DNA of 64,000 nucleotides from positions 1,428,001 to 1,492,000 of the forward strand of contig CM074135.1 of assembly GCA_037178625.1 (NCBI GenBank), in the 5' to 3' direction. A program made the position numbers and the translations under genes. The DNA comes from Skeletonema tropicum (Eukaryota; Bacillariophyta; Thalassiosirophyceae; Thalassiosirales; Thalassiosiraceae). Below the pieces are notes generated by a model that did not search any database, was not told where the DNA came from, and saw only the letters and a program-made list of their open reading frames with translations. Shown here piece by piece: positions 12,411 to 22,547 of this stretch. Numbering within the stretch: position 1 is the stretch's first letter; the number at the start of each line of letters is the position of its first letter.

Positions 12411-12729
12411 GTGTGGATCCTTGGCTTGCGCCATGTCCAATACAACACGTCGTGCACACTTCAATCACATCACGGCCCAACTCATGACTGCAAAAGCCTC
12501 GTCTCAATTCGAGGGTTTCATTGCAAGGTCACGTGTTTTAGGATGGATACCTTTATGTTTCACTTAGGCTAGAGGCGTATCGACCGCGTTGCTAATTTTG
12601 TTCACATCTCACCAAGACAAGATGTGCGTTGATTATTTTTTTCTTAACCTCTCTCACAAGTCACTCGACCGATGAAAGATGTGCGTTTGCTCTGCACCCA
12701 GTAAACTGGATGGAAATATTTATAAATAA

Positions 12730-12996
12730 TGTCACAAGCACATAAGCACTGGTATTGGTTGTGCAGCTAGAGTCAGAAGAGACCACTAGGAACACTGGAT
12801 ATCATGGTACTACTATGCATTAGCATGAAGAAGTGGCTATTCTAAAAGAAGAGGTGATGAGAGCATCGACGATGCGACGTCATCTGTGAGAGGATCAACG
12901 ACGGCAAGACCGTTGTTGCTACTTGACACGTGTGAACAGGAAGGATGACTGTCGGAACGGTATCAGGTACAGTACCGGAGTCATAGTCCTGTGACA
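12730..12996 (-). repeat. Right LTR (5' LTR if the element is on the minus strand)
   Basis: 267 bp, identical by eye to 7656-7922. On its internal side no convincing tRNA primer-binding site abuts the LTR; a weak TGG-nnn-CAGAGC word occurs some 28 bases in on the minus strand. Confidence 0.93.
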
Positions 12997-13608
12997 TATT
13001 GGATCTTTAGATCTGTTTTGTATCTTCTCTTTGTTGAGTGAAGTCATGATTCTTCTTTTGATATCTTTGCTATTGTTCGATTGTCATTAATCTCAGTCCT
13101 TTTGCTTTTTTGTTTTTCCTCTTATTTTATAGCTTCCTTTCTCTAGTCTAAAACATAGCATCACTCCAGATGTTACTAATGCAGGCACATCTTCCGAACG
13201 CCAATGTCTAAACTGTTATGTTGATGTACATCCGTCATTGTACCTCTCCAATTCTTTCATAAATTCCTCTTGGTCAATTGCTCTACTAAGTAGTATCGTT
13301 TTTGGTCAGAGGGAGCTGTGTTCGATACACACAAACTTACAGCATCATAGCAAACAAGGCACTGGTACGCATGTGACATATGTCATATCTTAAACCCTAA
13401 ATTAACAGTTTTACTTGTGTCTCATTTTGTCGAGATCTGAGATCTGAGATCTGAGATCTTTTCCTTCAACTCCGCATTTTCATCGGCAGTTTTTGACACT
13501 CTTTTTGTTCGCGTCGTCGTCGCTTGCAACTTGCAACCTCGTCATTTCTTGTCATCGACCACTCCACTAACGTACTCCAAGCTACCAGCTGCCAATAACT
13601 TAGACAAT
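12997..13608. other. Intergenic: right target duplication, then promoter side of the Mpv17-like gene
   Basis: TATTG at 12997-13001 is the second target-site copy. The following ggatctttagatc looks like a decayed continuation of the satellite unit (ggacctctcacatc). The remainder is T-rich with no gene visible; four 7-bp copies of gagatct lie at 13432-13459. Confidence 0.7.
13432..13459. repeat. (GAGATCT)4 microsatellite
   Basis: Four perfect 7-bp copies, about 150 bp upstream of the Mpv17-like start codon. Possibly within its promoter or 5' leader. Confidence 0.85.
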
Positions 13609-14163
13609 ATGGGAATCTGGGCGCGTTACAATGCCTTACTTGAGGCACAGCCTCTCCTTACCAAGGCTTTGACCTCTCTTACCGGTTTCACAGTGGGAGA
13701 TATCCTCGCACAGAACTTTGTGAATCAAGATGGAAAACCATATGATCCCATGCGTACTCTCCGTCTCGGATCTTTCGGATTCCTCGTCCATGGTACTACA
13801 GGACATTACTTCTATGGTTTCATCGATTCCAAATTGCCTGGAACTAAGCCACAGACGGTTGCTTCAAAAGTGTTGATTGATCAGACAATGTGGAACCCCA
13901 TTTTTGGCCTCATGTTCTTCGGTTATCTTAACGTCGTGGAAGGAAAATCATTTGATGACTATAAGAAGAAGGTTCAATCTGATTTGAAGACGGCTGTCAT
14001 GGGAAGTTGGGCGGTATGGGTTCCAGCACATACTATTAACTTCGCGTTCATTCCCCCCTCGCAACGATTGTTGTACATCAACTCTATTCAAATTGGATAC
14101 AACGTATTCTTGAGTTTCCTCGGAAACAAGAAGGTTGACGGCGAAGAGGAGAAAGAGTTGTAA
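13609..14163 (+). CDS. Mpv17/PMP22-family membrane protein
   Basis: A 184-residue protein starting MGIWARYNALLEAQPLLTKA, the usual Mpv17 N-terminus with W-x-x-Y-x-x-x-L and P-x-x-T-K. Further family features: GDILAQ, the Arg-Thr-Leu-Arg segment before a GFLVHG-type first membrane stretch, then G-H-Y-F-Y, and a C-terminal WVPAHTINFAFIPPSQRLLY close to the family W-P-x-x-x-x-x-N-F-x-x-V-P signature. The family has about four membrane helices and occurs in mitochondrial inner membrane (channel-like), peroxisome and plastid. An earlier in-frame start is possible, but the family alignment supports the ATG at 13609. No introns. Compartment not determinable; the C-terminus is acidic (EEEKEL). Confidence 0.88.
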   Translation: MGIWARYNALLEAQPLLTKALTSLTGFTVGDILAQNFVNQDGKPYDPMRTLRLGSFGFLVHGTTGHYFYGFIDSKLPGTKPQTVASKVLIDQTMWNPIFGLMFFGYLNVVEGKSFDDYKKKVQSDLKTAVMGSWAVWVPAHTINFAFIPPSQRLLYINSIQIGYNVFLSFLGNKKVDGEEEKEL

Positions 14164-14409
14164 TTGTTGAGTAGCTGCTTTGTTTCAGGTTGTGTGAAGG
14201 CTTGGTCAGCTCTTTCTCCCGTAGAGTAGATGATTGAGGCTGGCCCGTCTTTTCTTCATCTAGGCATATATATTTTATTAGTGCAAATTGTAAAATCTAG
14301 ATGGGTGTAAAGTTTGTGCAATGAATATGAAACCAATGGGCATTTACTCCTTTTTATCTACAATATGTGAGTGAAGCAACGATAGCTTCCAAATATATCA
14401 TTTCCCTAC

Positions 14410-15985
14410 TCACACTCGAAACTGGGAGTCAGCTGGTGGCAAAGATTCAATTCCTCTTTCATCTGGCTCTTGTAATTGAGCTAATTGGATGGGCTGCTCG
14501 TATGGTTGATAATTCATGGCATTATCAACATGGGGTTGCAAAAGGAGATGTGGAGATGTCATCTCCTGCCCAGTCGGCATCACTGTAGGCTGCTGTTCTT
14601 CCCTCATCTTCAAGTCTCTCAGTACTTGGATAGTCTTTGCACAAGCTTTATCATCAGAAACTTCCTCCCATGGGCCTTCCAACCCTCTTGGAGGGAGCCG
14701 ATAGTTACCGTTACCTGTAGGGACAGCCTGTTGAAGAGCCCGCGGATCTCGTTTCAAAAACCTTGCAGGTGGTACCAGTTGCTTCAAGAGGTCAATGATT
14801 TCCAACGCACAGGCTCGTTTTTCCGCAGGAGTAGAGGCATCAAACCCTTCTTTTCTTTCAGAACAATATGCTCTGAATTGAATGTTTCCAACATGACTAT
14901 TGAGAAATGCGCCTCTCCCGATAATGACATCATTATGTGTGGGAATGATACCACTACCATCTGGATCAGCAGGATGAGTGTCTACCGCTTGTACTTCACC
15001 TGGATGGACCTGGGGGGGATACTTTTATGCAGTTGTACAAGATCAGTGGTTAGATGGAGTGAAAAGCACCATTATTGATTCGACTTGCTATTTGATTCGA
15101 CTCCGCTGTTTTGACTCGATCAATGCTAATAAGAATTCGACTTTCCCTCCGACCTGAGGATACTTCTCTTACGATACCAAGCAGCAAACAGCACGGCGTG
15201 ACAGGCAACACATTAAAACTAATATGTACAATATCACTTACCCCCAAATTGTTTTTCTTACTGCTCTTCTTCAACAATCCCATCGCCTTCAATGCAATTC
15301 TATCCTGGCGTTTGTGGTCACGAATGACGGCGCAAGTCTTCTGGACAGCTTTCTCCATACCCACATCTCTCCAAGGCCCCAACGCCCTCCTCCAATTCTT
15401 ACTAGCCTTGTTTTGACCCCAGCCTGTCTCGTTCAGATATTTGGCATCGCTCGGGCTGATAAGACTCGTGATGTCTACATTGCTATAAGCACCTCCCATG
15501 CCATCAAAAATAGCAATACCCTCCTCATTAATGTTTATTTCGCCTTCCACTCTCTCCAAGAAACGCCCTGGTGGATCCAGCGCCATGACATGTTGAGCTG
15601 TCGCAATGGCAATCTGCCTCTTCTCTGCGTTCGCAGCTACAACAAAATTTGGTTTGGCCGCTGCACACATGTTACGAAAATTGACATTGCCGGGGTGACT
15701 GTTGGTGGTCGCTCCTCTTCCAAGGAGCACATCATTTTCATTGTGGCCAAATATGATATCACTTGATGGGGGAGGGAATTTGATCTTTTGGCTCTTTTTA
15801 GATCGAGAGGGAGGTGCAGTCGTCTGAGAATGAGTAACAACGGAAGATTGTTTCATGATGGTGTCATCTGCGCCCCCTACTTCTTGATGCAGAGCGGGCA
15901 TAGCGGCGTGAGCTACAGCATATGACGCTACTTCTTCACCTGCATCATTCTGCTGAGCTGCGGCTACCAAATCATCCGTGTTCAT
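14410..15985 (-). CDS. Protein with two DUF6824 domains
   Basis: Exon 1 is 15985-15242 and exon 2 is 15009-14410; a 232-bp GT-AG intron (15010-15241) joins them in phase 0 to give 447 residues. DUF6824 occurs twice. The first copy runs from ENDVLLGRGATTNSHPGNVN through PPGRFLERVEGE to GPWRDVGMEKAVQKTCAVIR. The second, in exon 2, runs from HNDVIIGRGAFLNSHVGNIQ through PPARFLKRDPRAL to GPWEEVSDDKACAKTIQVLR. From memory, the family is greatly expanded in diatoms and often sits next to regulatory or DNA-binding regions; its biochemical role is unknown. A Lys/Ser-rich stretch (SRSKKSQKIKFP) precedes the first copy. The C-terminus is Gln-rich. No catalytic residues are assignable. Confidence 0.85.
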
Positions 15986-16576
15986 ACTTATTGTCTCTGT
16001 TTATTACAAAAGGACAGAATGTCTGTTGTCTATGTTGATGATGTGTGCTATGTGCTATACCAAACGTTTGAGCGCTTCCGACTTCCGAAAACAAAAAACA
16101 GTTACACAGAGAAAGAGCTATCAGAATCCAGGTACAATACAATACTTCACCAACGAATTCCTACGTAGGGCGTCCGGAGATTTATTAGATGGACAATGGA
16201 CAACCGCCCTCTCCTTTATTTCCCTTCACCGCTTGATATTATTACTATGAAGAAGTGAGCCTGCAATGAACACGGCGCATCTATTCACGCTCTGTAAAAA
16301 ATCGGAGCTAGAATAAGAATCAGACACAAGAAGGTCTTTCTACATTTGCATCTGATTTCAATATTTTAATGTGGGAAGACAGATCCGCATTGTGAATGAT
16401 TTCACAAATGAGCGAGGCACATCTAGTACTCGAAAATTTCCGACAACCAAGTGTTTTTTGTCTGAATGGCGATTCAAACTGCATTGCTATCCTTTTTCTT
16501 TGTAGACTTGAAGCAGATAAATGATGTGTTATGCCAATTTTCTTTTCATTACCAACCCCCACTTTCAGCATTCCCG
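15986..16576. other. Intergenic, no gene recognised
   Basis: Upstream of the DUF6824 gene and downstream of the LYR protein gene. AT-rich; only short chance frames on either strand. Confidence 0.6.
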
Positions 16577-16987
16577 TCATGGTTTAGCATCAGTAGAAGT
16601 TTTTGTGATCTCAATCTTTGGTTTTGTACTTTTCCCATCTATCTTACCTACCGTCTCTGGAGTTATTGGATCGATATGTGTCATAGTTTCAGTGTCCATT
16701 CGGCTCTCGTGCTCTGGACCAATTTTGACCTCTACGACATTTCTATCCTGATTCAACTCCCCTCTCACAATTCCATGAAGTAACATATCCTCTGCCTCAT
16801 CAATCATTGTCAATAATCCCTCAATGTGTTCGGGTGGTCCTGTGACGGTTTTATTTTTTTCAAATTCGGCTCGAATGGCGAAGCGTGATTCTCGGAGAGC
16901 CCGTTCATCTCCTACAAAGAGTTGTTTGCGTGCGCGGAAGAGGCGGCGATATCCTGAGAGGGCTCGTAGGGCGGTGGAGGATGACAT
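16577..16987 (-). CDS. LYRM7: LYR-motif mitochondrial complex III assembly factor, LYRM7/MZM1-like
   Basis: 136 residues. The N-terminus ALRALSGYRRLFRARKQLF holds the LYR-type element (here YRR-LF) and is followed by GDERALRESRFAIRAEF and a second helix ending in ML-HGIVRGELN, the pattern of LYRM7/Mzm1. These proteins stabilise the Rieske iron-sulfur protein in the mitochondrial matrix before insertion into complex III. The C-terminal 50 residues are extra, Lys/Thr/Pro-rich and unconserved. Other LYR proteins (ISD11, SDHAF) are alternatives, but the R-x-V/L-F-x-G-D segment favours LYRM7. Head to head with the RING gene. Confidence 0.7.
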   Translation of the reverse strand: MSSSTALRALSGYRRLFRARKQLFVGDERALRESRFAIRAEFEKNKTVTGPPEHIEGLLTMIDEAEDMLLHGIVRGELNQDRNVVEVKIGPEHESRMDTETMTHIDPITPETVGKIDGKSTKPKIEITKTSTDAKP

Positions 16988-17431
16988 TACGAGCGTAGGC
17001 GCGATATGTATTCACGGGGGAAGTCACTGGCTAGCTTCTTGCTACTTAGCTTGGTCCTTGCTGTTTGTTGTTAGTTTTTCATGGATGGTTGTGGGTTGTG
17101 GGTTGTGGCGCGGAGCTGCTGCGCAGGCTGCGCAGATGATTCGATTCATATGCTGGTCCGGCCCGCGGGCCGGTGGTCCTTGGCCGAGCTCTGGGCTCCG
17201 GCCGGTAGGTGTCCGGTGTCCGGTGTCCGGTGTAGCGCAATGTGCGCGACTCTCTACAGTTGGTTTTTGTGTCTGATGATAGCCGGATGCCGGGTTGTGC
17301 CGGATCTTTCTTGACTTGTTCCACCGCGGGGCGACCTCGAGGCTTCCATCAGCAAGGTCATCGTCCTCATCATGGAATAATTCTCACGACTGATGCGAAT
17401 TAGTTTCACCTCCAGACTCCAGACGGCCATC
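16988..17431. promoter_or_regulatory. Shared intergenic promoter region of divergent LYR and RING genes
   Basis: About 440 bp between two divergent starts. It contains a GC-rich block at 17155-17240 with palindromic ggcccgcgggcc and three overlapping gtccggt words in tandem. No TATA box can be assigned with confidence. Confidence 0.45.
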
Positions 17432-19265
17432 ATGGGGAACTCTTCCTCCTCTGGCGGCCATGGAGGCAGTTCTGGTAACCAGTCTGGTGGAAGTAGTGGC
17501 CTTGGCAATCGATTTCCAGGCTCTAGCGGCACACACAGGGTCCATTTACCGCTATCTTCTTTACCATCGCCCTTCCGCAGCGGTGGCAGCTTGGGTTTGA
17601 GTAAAGCCGAGTTGGACTCTAGATGTCAACCATCCGGGTGAGTTGCTGCAGATGAAACTAAACGTGGTATTTGATACTTGCCGTCAGAACGAGGGCTGTT
17701 ATTATTTACATATTTATCTCCATCACAAATCCAAAAAGATGCTTTTGTGCTCACCATCATGGGATTTGAATTCTCAATCAATCAACTCTATTATTTTAGG
17801 CTGTACCCATCATGTGAGTGGGAGCCAAAGCAAATTCGCCGCCTAATTGGCGACGGTAAGCTTGCCGCTCGTCTCAAAGGATCAGATTCATGCATCGCCA
17901 AATCGGACCGGGAGTGTCCAATTTGCTTCATGTACTATTCTGAAACCAACATCTCCAAGTGCTGCAACGCCACTGTTTGCACGGAGTGTTATTTGCAAAT
18001 CAAGCCGCAGAAAGATAAGCACACGACATGTCCGTTTTGTAATAATCCCAAAATGGCAATCACTGTTCAGCGAGCGATGAATGAAGACGACATTTTAAAG
18101 AGGGATGAAGAGGAGCAACTTGTCATCGAGGCAGCCATACGAAATCGTGCTGCACAGAAGAATGGAGAATCCTCAGGACTAAGTAGTACTTCAAACAACG
18201 CACTCGAGGGCGGTGGAACAGGATTCGGATCATCATTAGAAAATTATAATCGCGAACGATCGCTCAGTAATGCATCTTCATCCAATATGTCAGCAGCATC
18301 AAGTGAACCAGGCTCACCCATTAATGATACAAATACTCTTCTATCCATTGCAATGACTCCAGACGATAGGAGGGCATTGGAAGATGAAATGAGAGCTCAG
18401 CTGTCACATGAAACTCACCAAAGAATGCGCAGTGAGGAAGAAGAAGCTAGTATGAGACGTACTCAGGAATGGTACGGGAAGTGAAGCGGGGGCGAGAGCC
18501 AGGATGAGAGATGACAGGTTAGCTGAGCTATCCGAGTTGCTCGCAAGAATGTCTGGTAGGGATGATGAAAGTGATGGTGAGGAGGGAACTATTGAAACGG
18601 GGCGAGACAGTGCTACTTTGGGTAGTCTCATTCGCGCTATGGAACGAAGCGGTCGAGGTGGCCCTACTATGGAAGATTTGATGAGGCTGGAAGCTGCCTT
18701 TCTGCTAGGTATGGACGGAGACATGAGACGCCAAAGAAACGCTAGGAATAGAAGTGACAATGATGGCCTGCCAGCTGGATTTGGTTTTTCGGACCAACGC
18801 ACTGCGAGGTCATCCGCTTCTATGTTGGGAAGATCGGGAGGGCCTCCCCGTCGGGTGCAACTTCGCGGTGCTGGCAGAGGAATTTCCACCACCCATTTAG
18901 ACACAGCCGAGCTTTACATGAGAGGAGTGTCAGAAGAGGAACAATTAGCTATGGCAATAGCTATGAGTATGCAAGATCAGCAGCAGACTCAAAATGAAGG
19001 GGAGGAGGAAGCATCGACAAGCAATGACGCCACTGAGACGAACGACGATGTACAACGTAGCGAAAATCTGAGCTCCCGCACTGAAGAAAGTGCAGAAGAG
19101 GAGTCTTCGTCTTCATCAGAGTCTTCAGGAGAGACTGAAGAGGAGGAATCAATTGGCCAAGAAAATGATAATATCATTGCCAATGTGAATGCACCTGCAT
19201 CAAACAATGATGCGGACGCAGGTTCATTAGATGAAGACGAGGAAGAAGTTGTCTTCATTGGGTAG
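17432..19265 (+). CDS. DA2/SIP5-type RING-finger E3 ubiquitin ligase with UIM-like motif (frame step near 18484)
   Basis: Exon 1 17432-17637, exon 2 from 17800; GT-AG intron 17638-17799. I start at MGNSSSSGG because the MGN start with small residues is an N-myristoylation signal and matches DA2 proteins; an ATG 39 bases upstream is less likely. LYPSCEWEPKQIRRLI aligns with the DA2 GLYPH...KKLRKLI segment. The RING-type finger is CPICFMYY ... KCCNATVCTECYLQI ... TCPFC. The acidic tail has LAMAIAMSMQ, a UIM-like helix. Exon 2 stops at 18481-18483 (TGA) in one frame and continues for 250 codons in the +1 frame; skipping one base gives 556 residues. Either a sequence error, a true frameshift, or removal of a 31-nt GT...AG segment (18473-18503). 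Predicted role: ubiquitin transfer at membranes. Confidence 0.75.
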
Positions 19266-19704
19266 ATATATGTTGTTACACTACGCTTCTACTGCTGCTA
19301 TTGTGTATGATTTCTGGAAAAAGAAGCAGCTAACAATCTGTTGTTTGTACGATACAAGTATACTCATTTCTCAGTAAAGTAGTTTTGCTTTTACAAGTCT
19401 CCTCCTCTTTCACAATTAAACTACAGTCATCATCTTATGTCCCGCTGTCCTCCTTGTTTCACACAACACCTTTCTTTCCTGCTTTGCCGAGACGACTCCT
19501 TCCCTCTTGTCAGAAGGAAGGAGTGAACATCTACTCTTACAAACCAATATACTAATTCCTACGTGTCTATGATGGGATTCTGAGTACCGCTCTGAATCAC
19601 ATCTGACTCTTGGATATCTCATGTAGTTTCCGAGCAAAAGCCAGAATGCCACTGCAACTTAAGTAGGTACTCAAGCACACTCATTTTTGGCCAGCAACCT
19701 CAAA
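19266..19704. other. Intergenic, no gene recognised
   Basis: 3' side of the RING gene and 5' side of the SAP-like gene, both on the plus strand. No conserved frame or repeat seen. Confidence 0.6.
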
Positions 19705-20744
19705 ATGAGGTGCTTTTTCACTCTCCTCGCCGCTGCCAAGCTGATAGCGGTAGTGGGGGAACCTCTCGTGTTCATTCTCCCTTCATCAGATAAAGCTAAG
19801 GCTGCCACGAAACAGCACGTCCATCATGAGAGAAGCAAAGATGTGGACTTTGGTAGGAAGCTTCAGGCACAAGACATTAACAATCGTGGCTTGCTTCCTG
19901 GAAAAAAGCTCGATCCATCCAAGATCAGGCATATCCCAAAGCCCGAGAAGGCAGCTTTTCAGAGCGCCGGGGAGACAGGTCTTCTAGACTTTGATAATCC
20001 TCTTGAAGCCGTTTTCACGTCCAAGTTCCACTTGCAAGACATGGCCCGTCGTCTTGGAAAAGGAAGTAAGTCCAAAAGCAGTAAGCCTAAGTCATCCAAT
20101 CCTAAGTCATCTAAGTCCTAAGTCATCCAAGTCCTAAGTCTTCCAAGTCTAAGTCTTCCAAGTCTAAGTCATCCAATCCTAAGTCTTCCAAGTCTAAGTC
20201 ATCCAAGTCTTCCAAGTCTAAGTCATCTGCCCGAAGTGCTCATCATTCTTCCGTTTCTACCAGTAAATCTACAAGCTATGAGTCTAGGAGCACCAGCTCT
20301 GATACCTCATTCTCATATCATATTGGAAGTGATAGCTTGTGGAGTATGGATGAAGCAGAAGACTCTACTACCCCAGAAGAATTTGGCCGTCCACCTAAAG
20401 TGAAAACAGCAGTCACCGCTTCACCAGTATCTGCCAAATCAAAACCGGACATTGTCTATTATGTCGAGCCTCAGCCTCGAGAAGAAAAGTTGTTGGTTTC
20501 TGATTTTACCAACCTTGATTCTTCTAGCACACCTGTCGTGTCGAGTGCAATCAAGCCCACTGTAGACATTGAAGGCGAAGACTTAGGTTCAAAAAGAATG
20601 TTTTATGTTGCCGGAGCGGCCTTATTCGGAGGACTCGTTGCTTTCGTTGCATCGATCTTCATCAAACGGAAGGTTAATCCAGGTAACACACATGTGAAAA
20701 TGAACGAATCTATTGTGCAAGATGACACTAGTGACGGATGGTGA
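19705..20744 (+). CDS. Silaffin/SAP-like secreted single-pass membrane protein, candidate silica-deposition-vesicle protein (frame broken in repeat)
   Basis: ATG at 19705. Signal peptide MRCFFTLLAAAKLIAVVGEP, then a charged region with FGRKL and MARRLGKGSKSKSSK: an Arg-x-Leu site followed by Lys/Ser clusters, the layout known from silaffin precursors. Then come K-S-S-K-S-K repeats, a Ser-rich region (TSKSTSYESRSTSSDTSFSY), an acidic region, one membrane helix (MFYVAGAALFGGLVAFVASI) with a KRK stop-transfer and a short cytosolic tail. Signal, RxL, Ser-rich region, one helix and short tail is the architecture described for the silicalemma-associated proteins (SAPs) of Thalassiosira. The frame changes inside the repeat: two 16-nt units in an otherwise 15-nt array bring stop TAA at 20119. 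Skipping two bases yields 345 residues. Allelic decay, assembly error and an unrecognised intron all remain possible. Confidence 0.6.
20062..20232 (+). repeat. 15-nt Lys/Ser codon repeat with two 16-nt units
   Basis: Units of the type aagtc(a/t)tccaagtct or aagtcatccaatcct encode K-S-S-K-S or K-S-S-N-P. Two adjacent units, aagtcatctaagtcct and aagtcatccaagtcct, have 16 bases and shift the frame. Almost identical neighbours suggest one mutated unit that then duplicated. Confidence 0.8.
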
Positions 20745-21261
20745 AGGAAGCTTGAGCCATTATGACTCTTGGCTTGCATCTGATATGCGCGCCTGGTGAG
20801 ATTCGTTGTTTTAGCACCACGTGCTGCTTGCTACTTCGATTGTTCTTTATTGTTTAGAAGTTGTTAGGTAATGCTGTTGACATTAGCACTAAAAATATTT
20901 TAATGGCGTCCACCACTGCAGATTTTTGGGAAAAGATACCGGAGTCTCATCTCTGTTTCCCCTTTCTCTCACTTCCTTTGCACGCATCATAGATCGATGA
21001 TAGTGATAGATAGATTATGATACTTGAGATCGTCGCGGTTCTCGTCCGGTCAAATAATCTTGAAGGGGCATTCTCAAAGACTTCAAAATTCTCCAGTAGA
21101 TCAACAGTACTCTTGCATCTCGTGGGACTGTTTTGACAACCCGAGCACAAGAACAGTAATATTTATCACAGGAAAGCTGCAACCGAACACAAAATTAATC
21201 ACGTTAGCGTTGAAAATGTTTGATGTGAAGAGATGACAATGAAACAGTATATCTATACGAT
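20745..21261. other. Intergenic, no gene recognised
   Basis: About 520 bp between two plus-strand genes. Only short frames; no repeat or RNA gene visible. Confidence 0.6.
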
Positions 21262-22536
21262 ATGATTAAAATGAATACAATCACTACCCCAGCTAGATGG
21301 GATAATCACACTGATCAAATGCAGTACCCTCCGCCGACGAATGAGTCACCAAGACTTGTCGCACGCAATGAAAAACAACACCAGATCAGCATCGCATCCA
21401 CATTTGATGCTGATATTGTCTTGCGGAAAGTCATTGAAGACAGATCAAGCATTCTAGCACTCAAAAGAAGAGCAGCTTCAAATGAAGTAGATCTTATGAT
21501 TGCAAAGTGAGCCTATTCCTGAGCCGGCATGGGTGTGCTTTGAACTTTATTTGCACACTGACACTAATCAACACTTTCTACTCTTTCTTCTCATTCCTTT
21601 GCCCCAAAGAACCCAGCAGCGTCAACTCAAGATGGACCTTTTACAACTAGACCGAGAAATTGAAGAGCTTATTGCTAGAGCCAAGACTGGCATTGAAGAA
21701 TTCAATACAGCCTGCAAGGAGTACATCAATGCATTCACGCTGGCCTTCGAAGATGGAGACATCCAGGCTGAGCCTCGCATTCCATTCCTCCCGTCGACTC
21801 AAAAACTCGAGGCAGCAATCTCTAAGCGCAAAGCTATCTTCATCGAAAAGGCTCAAGTCGACGATCGGGTGAAAAATCTAAAGCTCGCAGAGTCGCAAAA
21901 TCGAGTTCCAAAGACAGTGGTGAAGATGAATGAGCAGGCTTTCACCCAAGCCGTAGATATAGCGAAATTTGAGTTCTCGGAATCGTGTGGAGTATGGCTA
22001 AAAAACGTCACAGACTTACTCACAGATGCACATTTAGTCACAGAAAGGGTAAGTAACTTTGCCACATATCATGCTGAGACTGGATGATACTTATGGGACT
22101 AATTACTCCCCAATCTGACTCCATTCGACCTTAGGCAAGTGCGATAATAGAAAAGCAAGAGAAGATCCCTCCTCCTCCTACATCTACATGTAACTATCAA
22201 CAACTGCCGTCAAAAAAGATCGTCATTGATAGTCCAGGCCGATCATCTTTAAAGAGACCTCTTGATTTAAATGTAAGTAGGGAGCAACAAGAATCAGCAC
22301 CTGAAACTGCCGCAGAGATGAAACTAAGAGAGCAAAAGAAGCAAAGGCACGATGCGTATCCTATTGTTCTGAGTCATCAACCTCAGTTTGATCTACCCTC
22401 AGCCAAAAATGAGTGTAGGATACCACACCAAAGAGACAATGAGACAAGATGCACTCGGGGCCACGAAAAAGTACAAGATCTAGGTTCGGATGAAGTAACC
22501 AACACTGCAAAAACGCTAATTCTTCTGGGAAGGTAA
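21262..22536 (+). CDS. Hypothetical coiled-coil protein
   Basis: Exons 21262-21506, 21610-22048 and 22135-22536 join in frame through GT-AG introns of 103 and 86 bp, giving 361 residues. No family recognised. Exon 2 is helical and charged (LKMDLLQLDREIEELIARAK and later KLEAAISKRKAIFIEKAQ), consistent with a coiled coil. Exon 3 is polar with a Pro run (PPPPTST) and a KKIVIDSPGRSS stretch, probably disordered. No signal peptide or membrane segment. It ends 12 bp from the convergent RIO kinase stop, so the 3' UTRs must overlap. Exon joins rest on splice consensus and frame only. Confidence 0.6.
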
Positions 22537-22547
22537 TAATTCCTTAC

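Larger units (their letters stand above)
7656..12996 (-). mobile_element. LTR retroelement with identical LTRs, no recognisable gag-pol (LARD-like)
   Basis: Two 267-bp direct repeats (7656-7922 and 12730-12996) begin TGTCAC, end GTGACA and appear identical base for base. They are flanked by a 5-bp TATTG duplication. The internal part is 4807 bp, about the size of a Ty1/copia gag-pol region, but no reading frame exceeds about 150 codons, and I recognise no protease, integrase, reverse transcriptase or RNase H motif on either strand. Orientation is inferred as minus: read on that strand, the bases before the 7922 LTR edge are cgggggagaa then TGTCAC, a good polypurine tract, while no polypurine tract abuts the other LTR. 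Likely a non-autonomous element moved in trans, or a freshly copied dead element. It sits in the degenerate last unit of the satellite. Confidence 0.88.

Noticed and set aside
8045..12572. Short frames inside the retroelement as genes (for example 9164-9559, 10405-10854, 11383-11658)
   Set aside because: None matches a retroelement or other family; codon content and lengths are as expected by chance in 4.8 kb.
12690..12729. Primer-binding site next to the right LTR
   Set aside because: The only tRNA-like word starts about 28 bases from the LTR edge and matches poorly.
20066..20263. Intron (gtaagt at 20066 to accag at 20263) to explain the broken SAP-like frame
   Set aside because: The splice consensus is good at both ends, but the join does not restore the downstream frame.
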